Positions 9,753 through 20,400 of a DNA stretch of 64,000 nt are shown one piece after another. The position numbers and the translations under genes were made by a program. The stretch is taken from assembly GCA_026184775.1 (NCBI GenBank), contig JANCYW010000019.1, positions 62,001 to 126,000 of the forward strand. Direction: 5' to 3'. The stretch comes from Cyanidium caldarium (taxonomy: Eukaryota; Rhodophyta; Bangiophyceae; Cyanidiales; Cyanidiaceae). The stretch's first letter is position 1. Each line of letters starts with the position of its first letter. The notes under the pieces were generated by a model. That model made no database searches. It saw only the letters and a program-made list of their open reading frames with translations, and had not been told where the DNA came from.

Positions 9753-11759
9753 TCACCAGCCGCCGCCGCCGCCGCCGCCGGACCGCAAGCGCTCCGCGAG
9801 GGACATTGGGCGCGCGGCGACCACAGCCGCAGCTTCGCGTGCCTGACGCTCTCGCTCTTCACGTTCTTGTCGCTCGCGTTCACGTTCCTCCAGCTGACGC
9901 TGCGCGGTCAGTTCTGCGCGCCGCCGCGCCTCCACCTTGCGCGCGTGCGCCGCTGCCGACGCCACCAACCGCTCGCGCTGCACCCGCCGGAACAGCGCGG
10001 CCTGCTCGCCGAGGCGCGAAATGCTCCGCAGCAGATAGTCGGCGTGTCGACGGCTCGGCCGCCACTCCTGTGTCCGCACCAGTCCGTGCTCGTCGATCAG
10101 GAAATCCAAGTCGGCGGCGGTGGCCAGGCCGTCGCCCTCACCCGATGCCGCCGCCCCCGACTTGAGCTTGAGTGCCAACAGCGCCGCCCGGATGTTCTCC
10201 ATGCGCTCCTCGTCGCTGCCGTCCAACTCCAAGTACTCCGCCAGTTTGCGCAGGTGGATGCTGCGATAGATGCGCAAGCACGAACGCAGCGGTGCGTGGA
10301 TGTCGGCGGCAAACTGGCGCATGTCGCGCATAAACTGCTGCTTGGAGGCGGCGGCAATGGCCGGCGAGGCGAACTTGGGGCAGGCATGCGCGTACAACTC
10401 CTCGAAGATGGCCAGCTCGCCCATGCGCATGCGCGTCAGCCGCTCGCCGTACTTATCGCGCAACCACGCGTTCAGCGACTCCTCGATGTACACGTGGCTG
10501 ACGCAGTGCGCGATGCCCACCATGGCCAACATCTGATCCAGACGTTTGTTCACGTGCTCATACTGATACGAGCGGGTGTGAAACTGGCGGGTGCGGCTGA
10601 TGGTGTGCACAGTGGTGCCGAGCAGTCGAATGGCCTGTTCGTAGCGATGCAGCATCAGGCAGGCGAACCCGGCGTAATAGTAGAGGGAGACGTGACAGGC
10701 AGTCACCTGAGTGTACAGGCGGGTGTCGCGGGCGCCGGTGGCGGTGGCCGATGCAGCCGTGGGTGCTGTCGACGGGATCGCCGCGGCGTCGGCCTCCAGC
10801 AATTCCAGCGGCTCCACCACCGCAAGCGCCATGCGATAATCCCCGAGCGACACTTGCGCCCGCAGCAGCGCCACCATCGCGTAATAACCCAGGTGGCGAT
10901 ACAGCGTCGATTGCGCTGCCAGCGGCGCCGCCGATGGAGCGCCGTCGTCTGCGGTGCGCAGGCAGGCGTCATCCGCCGCATCATCATCGTCGGCGTCGGC
11001 GTCATCGACCGCGGCGTGGCCGTCTGCAAATCCGTCGGTCGCCGACGATGCCGCGCCCAACCCTGCCGCCGGGCCATGATCGGCAGGCGCCCACGCCGCA
11101 TCGCCCTGCAGCCAGGCGCCTATGCCGCTCTTGTTCACCAGCGCCTGCAAGTACTCCAGCACGTGCCGCGCGTTCCACACCGACGCTCCCGACTCGCGCA
11201 CGTACGCCTCCTCCTCGGCGGTCTTGTTGTCACGGCCGCGCACCCGGTATTGGCAGTACACCTCGTAGTGGTACAGAAACTCGTCCAAAATGTCCCACAC
11301 CCACGACGCCGGCAGGTCGTACTCCAACAACGTCTCATCCAGCGCCCGGTCGAACAGCTCCAAATAGTTCTCCCACGATTCAAACCGCTGCGTCAGCGTC
11401 GGGTGCAACCGCGTGTGAATGTGTCGATAACACAGCTCCTTGTAGAGTAGCAGAAAGACTTTCAGGTCGGTGGAGCTGCCCTCGTCGCCCTCGTCGTCGA
11501 TATCCCCTCCCGCCCCGCCGGCCGACAACAGCCGCGCTACCGCCTCGGCACTGGGCCACGGCACGTTCTTAAAGTGGCGCTCACTCAACCGCGTAAACGT
11601 CGCTTCGTACAACGAGTGCAACTCCTCCACCGCCCCGCTGCAAAACGTGCCGTACAGCCGCTGCAGAAACGGCGACACCGACTCGGGCACCGCGGCGGCC
11701 TCGTTCGATAGCGCCTGTTCCGCTGTTTCCGGAGATGAACTCACCGCCGTCTCCTCCAT
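9753..11759 (-). CDS. EIF3L: Translation initiation factor eIF3 subunit l
   Basis: 668 aa from ATG 11759. Diagnostic eIF3l blocks are 'CYRHIHTRLHPTLTQRFESW', 'WVWDILDEFLYHYEVYCQYR' and 'SVWNARHVLEYLQALVNKSG', followed by a helical-repeat and PCI region in the C-terminal half (YEHVNKRLDQMLAMVGIAHC and beyond). An Asp/Ala-rich insert interrupts the middle. The C-terminus adds a charged Arg/Glu coiled coil and ends in a glycine run (RLRSGGGGGGGW), an extension beyond the usual roughly 560 aa. eIF3l is a peripheral PCI subunit of eIF3 on the 40S subunit. It shares a 279-bp divergent promoter region with eIF3a, which would allow co-expression of two subunits of one complex. Confidence 0.93.
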   Translation of the reverse strand: MEETAVSSSPETAEQALSNEAAAVPESVSPFLQRLYGTFCSGAVEELHSLYEATFTRLSERHFKNVPWPSAEAVARLLSAGGAGGDIDDEGDEGSSTDLKVFLLLYKELCYRHIHTRLHPTLTQRFESWENYLELFDRALDETLLEYDLPASWVWDILDEFLYHYEVYCQYRVRGRDNKTAEEEAYVRESGASVWNARHVLEYLQALVNKSGIGAWLQGDAAWAPADHGPAAGLGAASSATDGFADGHAAVDDADADDDDAADDACLRTADDGAPSAAPLAAQSTLYRHLGYYAMVALLRAQVSLGDYRMALAVVEPLELLEADAAAIPSTAPTAASATATGARDTRLYTQVTACHVSLYYYAGFACLMLHRYEQAIRLLGTTVHTISRTRQFHTRSYQYEHVNKRLDQMLAMVGIAHCVSHVYIEESLNAWLRDKYGERLTRMRMGELAIFEELYAHACPKFASPAIAAASKQQFMRDMRQFAADIHAPLRSCLRIYRSIHLRKLAEYLELDGSDEERMENIRAALLALKLKSGAAASGEGDGLATAADLDFLIDEHGLVRTQEWRPSRRHADYLLRSISRLGEQAALFRRVQRERLVASAAAHARKVEARRRAELTAQRQLEERERERQEREERERQAREAAAVVAARPMSLAERLRSGGGGGGGW

Positions 11760-12038
11760 AGCACAGAATATTGCCCCCAGTATCTATCCCCAGTAAACGA
11801 TCCTGGCCTGACGCCTCTGATGCGTTCTCGATGGAGGCCGCGCGACGGCCCTCGCCTCAACCACCAGCGTCGCGCCGGTGCGTGACGCAACGCGCCGCGG
11901 CCCGACGGCGCGGCGGCCGCGTTTCCGTCGCAGAGCGCGCGGATGGCCGGCGCGTCTGGGTAGCGCTTGAGGCAGCGCGGGCGGAAGAACAGGGAGAGAG
12001 ACGCAGTGTCGCCCGGTAAAGTGGGTGCAACAGCGCGT
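11760..12038. promoter_or_regulatory. Shared divergent promoter region of EIF3L and EIF3A
   Basis: This 279-bp spacer lies between the start codons of two eIF3 subunit genes transcribed away from each other. Its position is the only evidence for promoter function; I see no TATA box or repeated operator-like element. It is short enough that both genes probably share control elements. Confidence 0.45.
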
Positions 12039-15000
12039 ATGGCACCGGTGCATCGGGCTGGTTGGGGCGGTTATGGTGGTGGTGGGGGTGGTGGGGGTGG
12101 TGGTAACGCGCCGCGGGGCCGGTACGGCCAAGAGGAGCGCGGTGGGCCCGGATGGCGTCGGGGGCGGCCGGGTCGGTTCGGGGGTCGGCACGCGCGGCCG
12201 CAGTTGAAGCCGGAAAACGCGCTGAATAGGGCGGAGCAGTTGATCGCGGTGGGGCAGAAGGCGGTGGCGCACGAGGCGTTGTACACGCTCATCACCGAGC
12301 AGACGCCGATCAGCGTGGGTGGCCGAGAGGCGCAGGCGGTGGCGGCTCAGGCGCAGGCGCACGCGCAGGCAGCGGCGGCGGCGGCGGCGGCGGCAGCTGC
12401 AAACGCCAAGAATGACGAGGGCAGTGTGGCCAAGGGGGCAGCAGCAGCAGCGGCGGCGGCGGCGGCGTCGGCAGCGGCTGCCCAGGCGTCCGTCATGCAG
12501 GCGTCCACCTCGGTGTGGAGCAAGACGTACGAGGGCATCATGTTCAAGTTGGTGGCGTTGTGCGTGGAGTTGCGGCGCCCGATCGCCCTCAAAGAGTCGT
12601 TGCATCGGTATCGTGCGTTGTGCGGGCCGGCGAATGTGCAGTCGCTGGAGGTGGTGCTGATGCACGCGGTGCAGCTGACGGAGCAGGCGATCGAGGCGGC
12701 GCGGGCGCACGCTGCGGACAACTACCAGGCGGGAGCGGTGACAGTGACTGATCAAGTGCATATGAATGGCGACAAGGCGAATGACGACGACGAGGAGGCC
12801 TCCGTCGAGGAGGCGGAAGCGGAGGAGGAGGAGGAACTGGGCGGCACCGAGGATGAGGATACGCAACCGCATTGGGGTGCGGAGATGCCGGCCAATCTGT
12901 TGCTGGAGGCGAGCGGCATGAGCACGTCGCGCTCGCGCACTGACCGTCAGCTGCTGGTGCCGACGCTGTTGTTCGCGTGGGAGGTGTTTCGCACCGCGCT
13001 GGACATCTCCAAGAACAGCCCGCGTCTGGAGACGTGTTACTACGAGGTGGCCAAGCGAGCGTTCGCCTTTGCCTCCAAGTTTCAGCGCGCTGCCGAGTTT
13101 CGTCGCCTCTGCGATTTGTTGCGGCAGCACCTGACGTCACTGCTGCGGTATCCGGCGCGCGTCGGGACGCCGGAGGTGCAGTTGTCCAATCCGGCCACCA
13201 TGCAACGCTTTCTGGAGGTGCGCTTCTTGCAGTTGGACGGAGCGATCCAGATGGAGAACTGGCAGGAGGCGTACCGCACCGTGGAGGACGTGCACGAGCT
13301 GTTCAGCCTGAACAAGCGGCCGCCGCCACGGGAGATGATGATGCACTATTACGACAAACTGGCCACGATCTTCTGGGTGGCCGACAACTACTTGCTGCAC
13401 GCCCTAGCGCTGTACCGCTTGTGGGTGCTGCAGGCCGGGAATCGGGAAGGCGCGACCACCGAGGCCATTGCGGAGTTGGCGCATCGGCTGGTGGCGGCGA
13501 CGCTGTGCGTGCCGTGCAGCGAGCATTCGCTGCAGGCGCCCTACTTGGATGTGTTTATGGAGCCGGCGGCGGTGACGCACGGGGAGGCAACGCGTCACGC
13601 CAAAATGTTGGCGCTGCTGGGATGGCCCGCACCGGCGACGGCGATGGCCGGGACGAGTTCAAAAGCGGCAAATGGACAGGTGGCGCCGACTTCGCGCCCG
13701 TGGCTCATGCAAGAGCTCGTGGCGCAAGACGTCCTCGCGGTATGCGTGGCGCCGTTGCAACGCCTGTTTCAAGAAGTGGCCGCCGACGAAGACGCCATCG
13801 ATATGCCGACGCCGTCCCGCTTCTCTGGCACTGCGGGCGCCCTCGGCGAGGCCGTGCAGGCGCTCACGGCGTACGCCAGCGAGAGCACCGAGGGGGCGGC
13901 AGCGCCCGCCGACGTCCGCCGCGCGCTGCAGCCGTATCTGCAGCCGCTGCATCGCGCCGCCATCGGCGGCATCCTCGCGCGCGTCTGCGCCTTGTATGCG
14001 TCGATCCGTCTGGAGCGCCTGTTGGCGCTGATGTCGTTCATGCCGGCCGCCGAGGCACAGCGGGTGGCGTTGGAGTACATCAAAGCGGATCGCCTCGGCT
14101 TGCGTTTGGATTACCGCGCCGGCTGTGCGGTCGTCGAACAGCCGCCGCACGAGCTGGAGGCGGTGGGCAACGCCGCCGCGGTGCTCAGCGCGCGGCTGCG
14201 CGAAGGCATGAAGTGGGTCACCGGGCGGCAGCCGGTGGCGGATAGCGCCGAGGAGCGGCAGTTGGCATGCCTCGCCGACCGCACCGACGCCGTCCGGGTG
14301 GAGACGGAGGGACGGCAGGCGCGGGAACGTCGTCAACAGTTAGAGGCGGCCGAGGCGGACGCGGAAGCGCGGGCCGAGCATATCGAGCGCGAAGAGCGGC
14401 GTCAGGCGCAACTGGAAGAGGCGCGCGCCGTCGAACGGCAAAAGCGGCGTGCCGCCGAGGAAGCGCAGCGGCGCGAAGTGGAACAGATTCGGCGCGAGAT
14501 GGAGGAGCGGGAGCAGCAGGAGATCCGGCGGCTGCAGGCGGAGATGGAGGCGCGCAAGCGAGCCGGGGTGTCGGCGGCAGTGGCCGCCGCCGGCCTGTCG
14601 GTGAACGCGCCGACGCCGGGCTCGTTGCGGGGAGACGCCCCGGCCGATTGGAGTGCCGACGCCCTGCTGGGCATCGCCGGCGGTGGCAGTGGCGATGATG
14701 CGGCGCCGGTGGGACCGGATGGCACCAAACTCAGCCGCCAAGACATTCTCCTGCGACAGCAGCAGGAGCAGTTGACGCAGCGACGGGAGCTGGCGCAGAA
14801 ATTGAGCGGCCTGGCGCGTCGTCTGGATTATATGGATCGGGCATTGCATGAACGGCAAGCGCCCAAGTTGGAGGCGCACCATCGCGAGGTGACCGCGCAG
14901 ATCATCGAGCGCCGCCGCTCCGCCGCCGCCAAACGCATCGAACAGTTGCGCGAGCAGTACGAGCGGGACCGCGCGGAGAAGCAGCGTCTGGAGCCGGTGT

Positions 15001-15422
15001 TTCTCAGCGCGGTGTATCGCGACGCGGTGCAGCGCATTCGGCACGAGGCGGAGCGGCGGGCACACGAGGACCGTTTACGGCGGGAGCGGCGTCAGCGCGA
15101 ACAAGCGCAAGAACGCGAGCGGGAGAAGGAACAGATGGATGCGGTGGCGCATGAGGAGGCGCCAGCTCCAGCACCACCGCCGCCGTCATCGGCGCGCGCC
15201 CCCGAGACACCCGCATCGACCGGGATAGGACGCCCCGATGGGGCCGCGGCGGAGCGCCCGCCACCACCACCGCCACCGACAGCTCCGCCGTCTGCGGCCT
15301 CGCGCGGTTACGTCCCGCCGCATTTACGTCGGGCACAAGCACCCCCCAGTGATACCCGCCAGCCGCCTCCCGCCGTCCGCCGCAACGTCGGATTCGGTTT
15401 CGGTGCACAGCGCGGCGCCTGA
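12039..15422 (+). CDS. EIF3A: Translation initiation factor eIF3 subunit a
   Basis: 1127 aa from ATG 12039. After a Gly-rich leader, the eIF3a signature 'KPENALNRAEQLIAVGQKAV' starts, and 'YEGIMFKLVALCVELRRP' marks the second helix block. Two alanine runs and an acidic insert lie between. Helical repeats lead to a PCI domain up to about residue 690 (RVALEYIKADRLGLRLDYRA). Residues about 750-1035 form the long charged coiled coil (spectrin-like region) that in other eIF3a proteins binds eIF3b, eIF3i and eIF3g. The tail is Pro-rich and contains GYVPPHLRRA. eIF3a is the scaffold subunit of eIF3. It converges on eIF2-beta with only 42 bp between the stops. Confidence 0.95.
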   Translation: MAPVHRAGWGGYGGGGGGGGGGNAPRGRYGQEERGGPGWRRGRPGRFGGRHARPQLKPENALNRAEQLIAVGQKAVAHEALYTLITEQTPISVGGREAQAVAAQAQAHAQAAAAAAAAAAANAKNDEGSVAKGAAAAAAAAAASAAAAQASVMQASTSVWSKTYEGIMFKLVALCVELRRPIALKESLHRYRALCGPANVQSLEVVLMHAVQLTEQAIEAARAHAADNYQAGAVTVTDQVHMNGDKANDDDEEASVEEAEAEEEEELGGTEDEDTQPHWGAEMPANLLLEASGMSTSRSRTDRQLLVPTLLFAWEVFRTALDISKNSPRLETCYYEVAKRAFAFASKFQRAAEFRRLCDLLRQHLTSLLRYPARVGTPEVQLSNPATMQRFLEVRFLQLDGAIQMENWQEAYRTVEDVHELFSLNKRPPPREMMMHYYDKLATIFWVADNYLLHALALYRLWVLQAGNREGATTEAIAELAHRLVAATLCVPCSEHSLQAPYLDVFMEPAAVTHGEATRHAKMLALLGWPAPATAMAGTSSKAANGQVAPTSRPWLMQELVAQDVLAVCVAPLQRLFQEVAADEDAIDMPTPSRFSGTAGALGEAVQALTAYASESTEGAAAPADVRRALQPYLQPLHRAAIGGILARVCALYASIRLERLLALMSFMPAAEAQRVALEYIKADRLGLRLDYRAGCAVVEQPPHELEAVGNAAAVLSARLREGMKWVTGRQPVADSAEERQLACLADRTDAVRVETEGRQARERRQQLEAAEADAEARAEHIEREERRQAQLEEARAVERQKRRAAEEAQRREVEQIRREMEEREQQEIRRLQAEMEARKRAGVSAAVAAAGLSVNAPTPGSLRGDAPADWSADALLGIAGGGSGDDAAPVGPDGTKLSRQDILLRQQQEQLTQRRELAQKLSGLARRLDYMDRALHERQAPKLEAHHREVTAQIIERRRSAAAKRIEQLREQYERDRAEKQRLEPVFLSAVYRDAVQRIRHEAERRAHEDRLRRERRQREQAQEREREKEQMDAVAHEEAPAPAPPPPSSARAPETPASTGIGRPDGAAAERPPPPPPPTAPPSAASRGYVPPHLRRAQAPPSDTRQPPPAVRRNVGFGFGAQRGA

Positions 15423-15464
15423 ACTCGCGTAAACATCTCCTACGCACGGCACCACCGCTCCGGC

Positions 15465-16442
15465 TCAGTTCCCCGCCGCCCGGCGCCAGGAACGCTTGTC
15501 GGTCTGCGCCATGAAGCCCTGTTTGATCGGCGCCACCGACCGCTCCGACCCGCAATCCTTACACCGCATAAAGTACAGACGGGTGTTGGCGTCGCGCATC
15601 AGGGCGGTGTTGGGGCTCTTGCAACTCCGACACAACACATACTCGCCGACGTACCGTCGGAGCACCCGTTCAAAACCGTCCGGCGGGTAACGTCCCTTCA
15701 GGGCCACCCGGCCGCCTTCCTGCAGGTTGCCGGTGGTGCCCAGCTCGGCGGACATGTACGCCAGCAGGTGCTCCGGTTGGCGGTCCAGCGAGGTGCAGAT
15801 GTCGCCGAAATTGAGGAACATGGTCTTTTTGGAGCCTTCGCGGGCAATTTGCGGCGGGCGCAGCGAGAAGCGCCGTCGGCTGGCCACACCGCTCACCAGC
15901 GTCGGATGTCGCCCGTGGAGGTACTCGAACAGGCGATGCAGCAGTTCGGTGTAGGTGTAGTCGCGGTCCGTGCCCTGCCACGGATCGTCGTATGGCGCAG
16001 CCGCGTCGGGCTGATCCGATGCGGGCGACGGCTGTGACTCCACCTGATCCCGGAAGGTGACGTGTTTCACCGGTGGTGCGCGGCCGGCCGTCTCGCCAGA
16101 TGCCACATCCGCCGCGGCAGCAGACGTTGCGGTCGGGACAGCGGCCGATGCGCCACCCACCGCATCGTCACTTTCCCTAGTCGATGCCTCCTCCGTCGCT
16201 TGCTGTTGTTGTTGTTGTTGTTGTTGTTCTAAGGAGGCCGCGGCCGTGCTCGTCCCCTTCCCGTCGCGCTTCTTCTTCTTCTTTTTCATGGACGGGTCAA
16301 ACAGCATCGGCGCCGCCGCCGCCGCCGCCGTGGTGGTGGTGGTGGACGACGCGGAGGGAGCTGCCTGGTCAGCGGCACCCGAGGTCGTCTGCCGTCCATT
16401 CGATTCCGTATGCTTTTCGGGAAGGACGTGCGTTTCGTTCAT
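15465..16442 (-). CDS. EIF2S2: Translation initiation factor eIF2 beta subunit
   Basis: 325 aa from ATG 16442. The N-terminal half is low complexity: Ala/Thr runs, one lysine block (LFDPSMKKKKKKRDGK, about 47-62) and a run of nine glutamines. The conserved half begins at about 150 with YTYTELLHRLFEYL and contains KKTMFLNFGDICTSLDRQPE (the eIF2-beta/eIF5 fold that contacts eIF2-gamma). It ends in a C2-C2 zinc ribbon with cysteines at about 271, 274, 294 and 297. eIF2 brings Met-tRNAi to the 40S subunit. Canonical eIF2-beta has three lysine boxes that dock eIF5 and eIF2B-epsilon; only one is clear here. It closes the four-gene initiation-factor block. Confidence 0.93.
   Translation of the reverse strand: MNETHVLPEKHTESNGRQTTSGAADQAAPSASSTTTTTAAAAAAPMLFDPSMKKKKKKRDGKGTSTAAASLEQQQQQQQQQATEEASTRESDDAVGGASAAVPTATSAAAADVASGETAGRAPPVKHVTFRDQVESQPSPASDQPDAAAPYDDPWQGTDRDYTYTELLHRLFEYLHGRHPTLVSGVASRRRFSLRPPQIAREGSKKTMFLNFGDICTSLDRQPEHLLAYMSAELGTTGNLQEGGRVALKGRYPPDGFERVLRRYVGEYVLCRSCKSPNTALMRDANTRLYFMRCKDCGSERSVAPIKQGFMAQTDKRSWRRAAGN
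16201..16230 (+). repeat. TTG/CAA microsatellite in the EIF2S2 coding region
   Basis: A TTG trinucleotide repeat on the plus strand encodes the polyglutamine run of eIF2-beta on the minus strand. It is a likely length-variable site. Confidence 0.7.
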
Positions 16443-16741
16443 TTCGTCTCGGGTGATTCGGGCGGGCACGCCACGCACCTCACTGCGGCACGGTGCACAG
16501 GAGCGGGAGCCACCCCGCGGCCTGAAGGACGAGAGAGCGCCCGCGTCCTGAAAATCTTGTCACGGCGAACGACACAGAAAGTGTCACATGTCGCTGCGGC
16601 CGACCGACACACAGAGAGCACAGCCGAGGCACAGCGACGCCAACGCCATGAAAGAGCAACACCCGGGAGAAGAGAGAATAGGGGAAAACCTGAAGAGGTG
16701 GCAGTGATAAAGTGGGGGTTCAGAGGAAGATATCTGGAGAG

Positions 16742-17410
16742 ATGAGCTGCACAGAAGGTGCAGCTGCAGAGACACCGCGCGCTTCCGTCTGGGATCGCTT
16801 TCGAGAGAGCGATGCGCAGCGCGACGCCTTCGTCGCCCGCTTCCGGGCCGTGTACTCCCAGTGCACGGACACGGACAGGAGGAGTGACACTAGAGACGCG
16901 GCGCTGGACACCGCCCCTGCCCTCCGACTTTTCTCCAGTGCGGATCGTATCGCGCTGTCGGAGCGAGCACGCCAACGCGGCAACGCCGCTTACCGCATTC
17001 ACCTCTATTCTCTCGCTTATCACGCCTACACCGAGGCACTGATGTACTTGCCGGAGTGTGCTCGAGCGCGCTCCAACCGCGCGCAGACCTGCTTGCAGCT
17101 CGCGGCGGCGGCGACGTCTTCGCAACGCGCGCGGGCATTTTACGCGCAGGCGTTGCAGGATGCGCGCGACGCCTGCGCCCTCCTCAGCGGCGGCGAAACC
17201 GATCATCCGAAAGAGTGGCCACTCGGTGACGTCTGTGATTCCCCAACCGATCGACAACTGTATGCCAAGTCGTGTGCGCGGGCGGTGCATGCCGCCCGCC
17301 ATCTGGATGACGCGCAGATGACGGCTGCCGCTGCCTTATCCGCGTGTCAACGGGTGGCGCCGCCGTATGCTCAGCGACTGCGGCAAGAAATGCAGCCGCA
17401 CGAGAGGTGA
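16742..17410 (+). CDS. TPR-repeat protein of unknown role
   Basis: 222 aa from the first ATG. Residues about 75-160 have tetratricopeptide character (RARQRGNAAYRIHLYSLAYH, EALMYLPECARARSNRAQTC, then a helix with FYAQALQDARDACALL), resembling the Hsp70/Hsp90 co-chaperone type of TPR. The N-terminus carries a short charged segment. No J domain, PPIase or other catalytic unit is fused. The family cannot be named from sequence alone; a chaperone adaptor is a guess. It diverges from eIF2-beta across 299 bp and converges on the ABC gene with an 88-bp gap. Confidence 0.7.
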   Translation: MSCTEGAAAETPRASVWDRFRESDAQRDAFVARFRAVYSQCTDTDRRSDTRDAALDTAPALRLFSSADRIALSERARQRGNAAYRIHLYSLAYHAYTEALMYLPECARARSNRAQTCLQLAAAATSSQRARAFYAQALQDARDACALLSGGETDHPKEWPLGDVCDSPTDRQLYAKSCARAVHAARHLDDAQMTAAAALSACQRVAPPYAQRLRQEMQPHER

Positions 17411-17498
17411 TATCGGATTCCTTACCGCTGCTTTTCATCACATTCCTACGTTACTGCACCCGGTGAGCATCTGCCTTCGCGTTCGGGCATTTCCCGTC

Positions 17499-20400
17499 TC
17501 ACGCGCGCTCGTCTTCATCGAGCCATTCGAGCGGGGCGGACTCGGCCACCACCTCACCGTCCTCCATCTCGAGCACCACTTCCACTTGGGCGCACGCCGC
17601 CACCGAGCGCGCCAGATGCAGCTGGGTGGCGGTGCCGAAATTGCGCTCGATGACCCGGTGCAGCAGTTGTTGCGCGGCGGGATCGCGCAACTGCTCGGTC
17701 ACATTCTCCAAAACCAGCACCGAGACAGCGTGCAGTTTGACGCGGGCCACACTCACCAGGTGAAGGTGTACGTCGCGCCAGTTGTCCAGCTCGGCGGCAT
17801 CCACGGGCGCATCCAGCGCGCCCGGCCGCGAGCGCACGCACTCGTCGAGGGCGCAGTCGTGCAGCACGCTCCACAACTGCGCGTCGCTGAACTGGCCCAG
17901 CGGGTCCAGATTGAAGCGCCAGCTGCCGCTGAACAGTTTCGGGGCGGCCGGCAGATACCCGAGCCGCGGCCGCAACCACCGCGCCGGCACGCTGGCGATA
18001 TCGCGCTTGTCGATCAGCACGCTGCCGTGCGATGGCTGCACAAAGCGGAACAACACCAGCGGCAGGAGCGAGTGGCCGGCGCGCGATCCTCGCGGCACCA
18101 CACCCACCCGCATACCCGCCTCGATGCACAACGACACGCCGCGCAACTGCCCGACGCCGGCCGGATGCACCGCGTGCAAGTCTTGCACCTGGATAGCGCC
18201 GGCCGACGGCCAATCCGGTTCCGTCGACGCCCCCAGCGACGTGTGCGCTGGGCGTAGACTCGCCTCCATCTCGTCCTCCGGGCGCAACGCCATCACCGCC
18301 AAACAACGCCGCAACGCAAACAGGTGCGTACTGGTCTCGGCGGTCATGCGCGCGCCCCAGTTGAACAGCCACCCGCCCAGCAGCCCCAGAAACAGCACGC
18401 ACGCCACTTCGCTCACGCTGATGGCAATGCGGGAGCGAGTCAGCCCGCCCAACCCGTACCACGCGGTGCTCATCACCAACAGCGCATTGCTGGTCTCCAG
18501 CATCAGTTGCAACCAGCGGTCGGCCACGCGCACCGCTGCGTACGTGCGGTTGGCCTCGTCCACCATCAGCTCCAGCTTGCGCCGGAAACGCCGCCCCGCC
18601 TGGAACGCTCGGATGGTGCTCATGCCGGTAACCACCTCGCGCCAATGCGACGCCATGGGGATGCTGTCCCAGGCGCGCAGCTGCTGCAGGTTGCGGGCGG
18701 CGCGGCGGTGCAGCTCGTTGCTAAACAGTGCCAGCGCGAGCACGGCCACCGCGATGCCGATCAGCGGCGGGCTGAACACCGTCACCAGCACCAGAAAGGC
18801 CACGTAACAGCCGACGGCCCACGCCAGCAGCTCCATCGATTGCGGCAGCATCGACTCGACCACGTCGAGGTCGCGGGCGAAGCATGACAGGACACGCGAC
18901 TTGAGCACCCGCAGGTACCACGCGTACGGGGCGCGCAACACGCCGTCCAGCATCTGGGCATGGATAGCGCGGGACGCCTGCACGAAGATGGGCGGCGACA
19001 GCAGCGCGTGCAGCAGGTAGCAGCCGAAAGCGCCGATGGACAGGCCGAGGAAGCCACCCTGCCAAAAGGCGCGTTGCCGGGTCGCCGTGCGGGCGGGGTG
19101 CTCAAAGTAGGACTGCGTCCACTTTTGCAGCCATACCACTCCGGCGAACGAGGCACCGGTCGGGATCCAGATGCTGGCCACCAGCAACAGCGTGCGCAGC
19201 ACAAACCTCGCCGGACTGGCGGTGTTCAGCAGGGCGAGCGGATGGTGGCCACGGCGGCGGCGGCGCGTCGACCCCGGGCGGGCGGATGGAGTGGTTGGCG
19301 CGGCCAGCGACTGGGGAACGGCAGTAGCCGATGACGTCTCTGGCGCTGCAACGCCGTCAGTGCCCGTCGCCGACTCGAAAGGAACATCCGGGTCCAGAGA
19401 CGGCGGCGGCCGCTCGGCGCTGAGGTGCGTTGCGGTAGTGGGCGTCGTGGCCGTCTTCGCCGGCGAGGGCGTCTCCTCGACAACGTCATCGGTGGCGGTG
19501 GTGGGCGTGACGGGCACCGCGAGCACCTCGTCGGGGCCGGCGGCCTGTACGCCGCCAGCGCGCTGTTGCAGTGCCCACAGCACGCCGCGCAACTGCAGCA
19601 GCTCGGTAAAAGTGCCGCTCTCCACGATGCGGCCGTCGTGCAGCACGTAGATGCGGTCGGCCGCGGCGAGCACGTCGGGGTGCAGCGTGGCGATGATGCG
19701 CGTCTTGCCGGACAGCATCCGCAACAGGCTGCGCTTGTAGATGTGGCCGGCCAGCGCCGGACTCACCTCGCTGAGCGGCTCGTCAAACAGATACAGCTCC
19801 GCCGTGGCGTACAGGGCGCGGGCCATGCCCAGTCGCTGCGCCTGCTCGGCGGTGAGTTGGGTGCCGGGCTCGTACAGCACCGTCTCGCTGCCGTGGCGCA
19901 TCGCGTTGAGGTCGGCACGCAGCGAGACGGCATCGATGGTGCGCTTGAGGCGCACTGCGTCGAAGCGCGAGCCGAAACGGATGTTGGCCCGCACGGAGGC
20001 GCGCAGGATGAGCGGCATCTGCAGCGCGCACGATATCGCCGTCGGCCGCCGCAGCAGGCCGGAGGTCTTTTCCACTTCGCCCAGGATGGCGTGCAGCAGC
20101 GTGGAGCAGCCGGCACCGGGCGCGCCGGCCAGCACCACCAGTTCGCCAGTGCGCGCGACCAGATTGATATCGTGCAGGGAAAAGGGCGGCGCGGCGGAGG
20201 CATGCGGCGGGGGGGATATTTTGGTGGCGCCGGACGGCTCGCGCCAGAGCGGTGCCTTGCGGGGGATGTCGGTGGGCCTCGCGGGCGCTATCACATCGGA
20301 ATACCCACCCCACTGTTTCACGAGTCGCCGACGTCGGCCCGCCCGGCGTTGCGGCGCCGGCTCGACGTGGCCCAGCAGCTTGGCCGCCAGCCGTGTGCCC

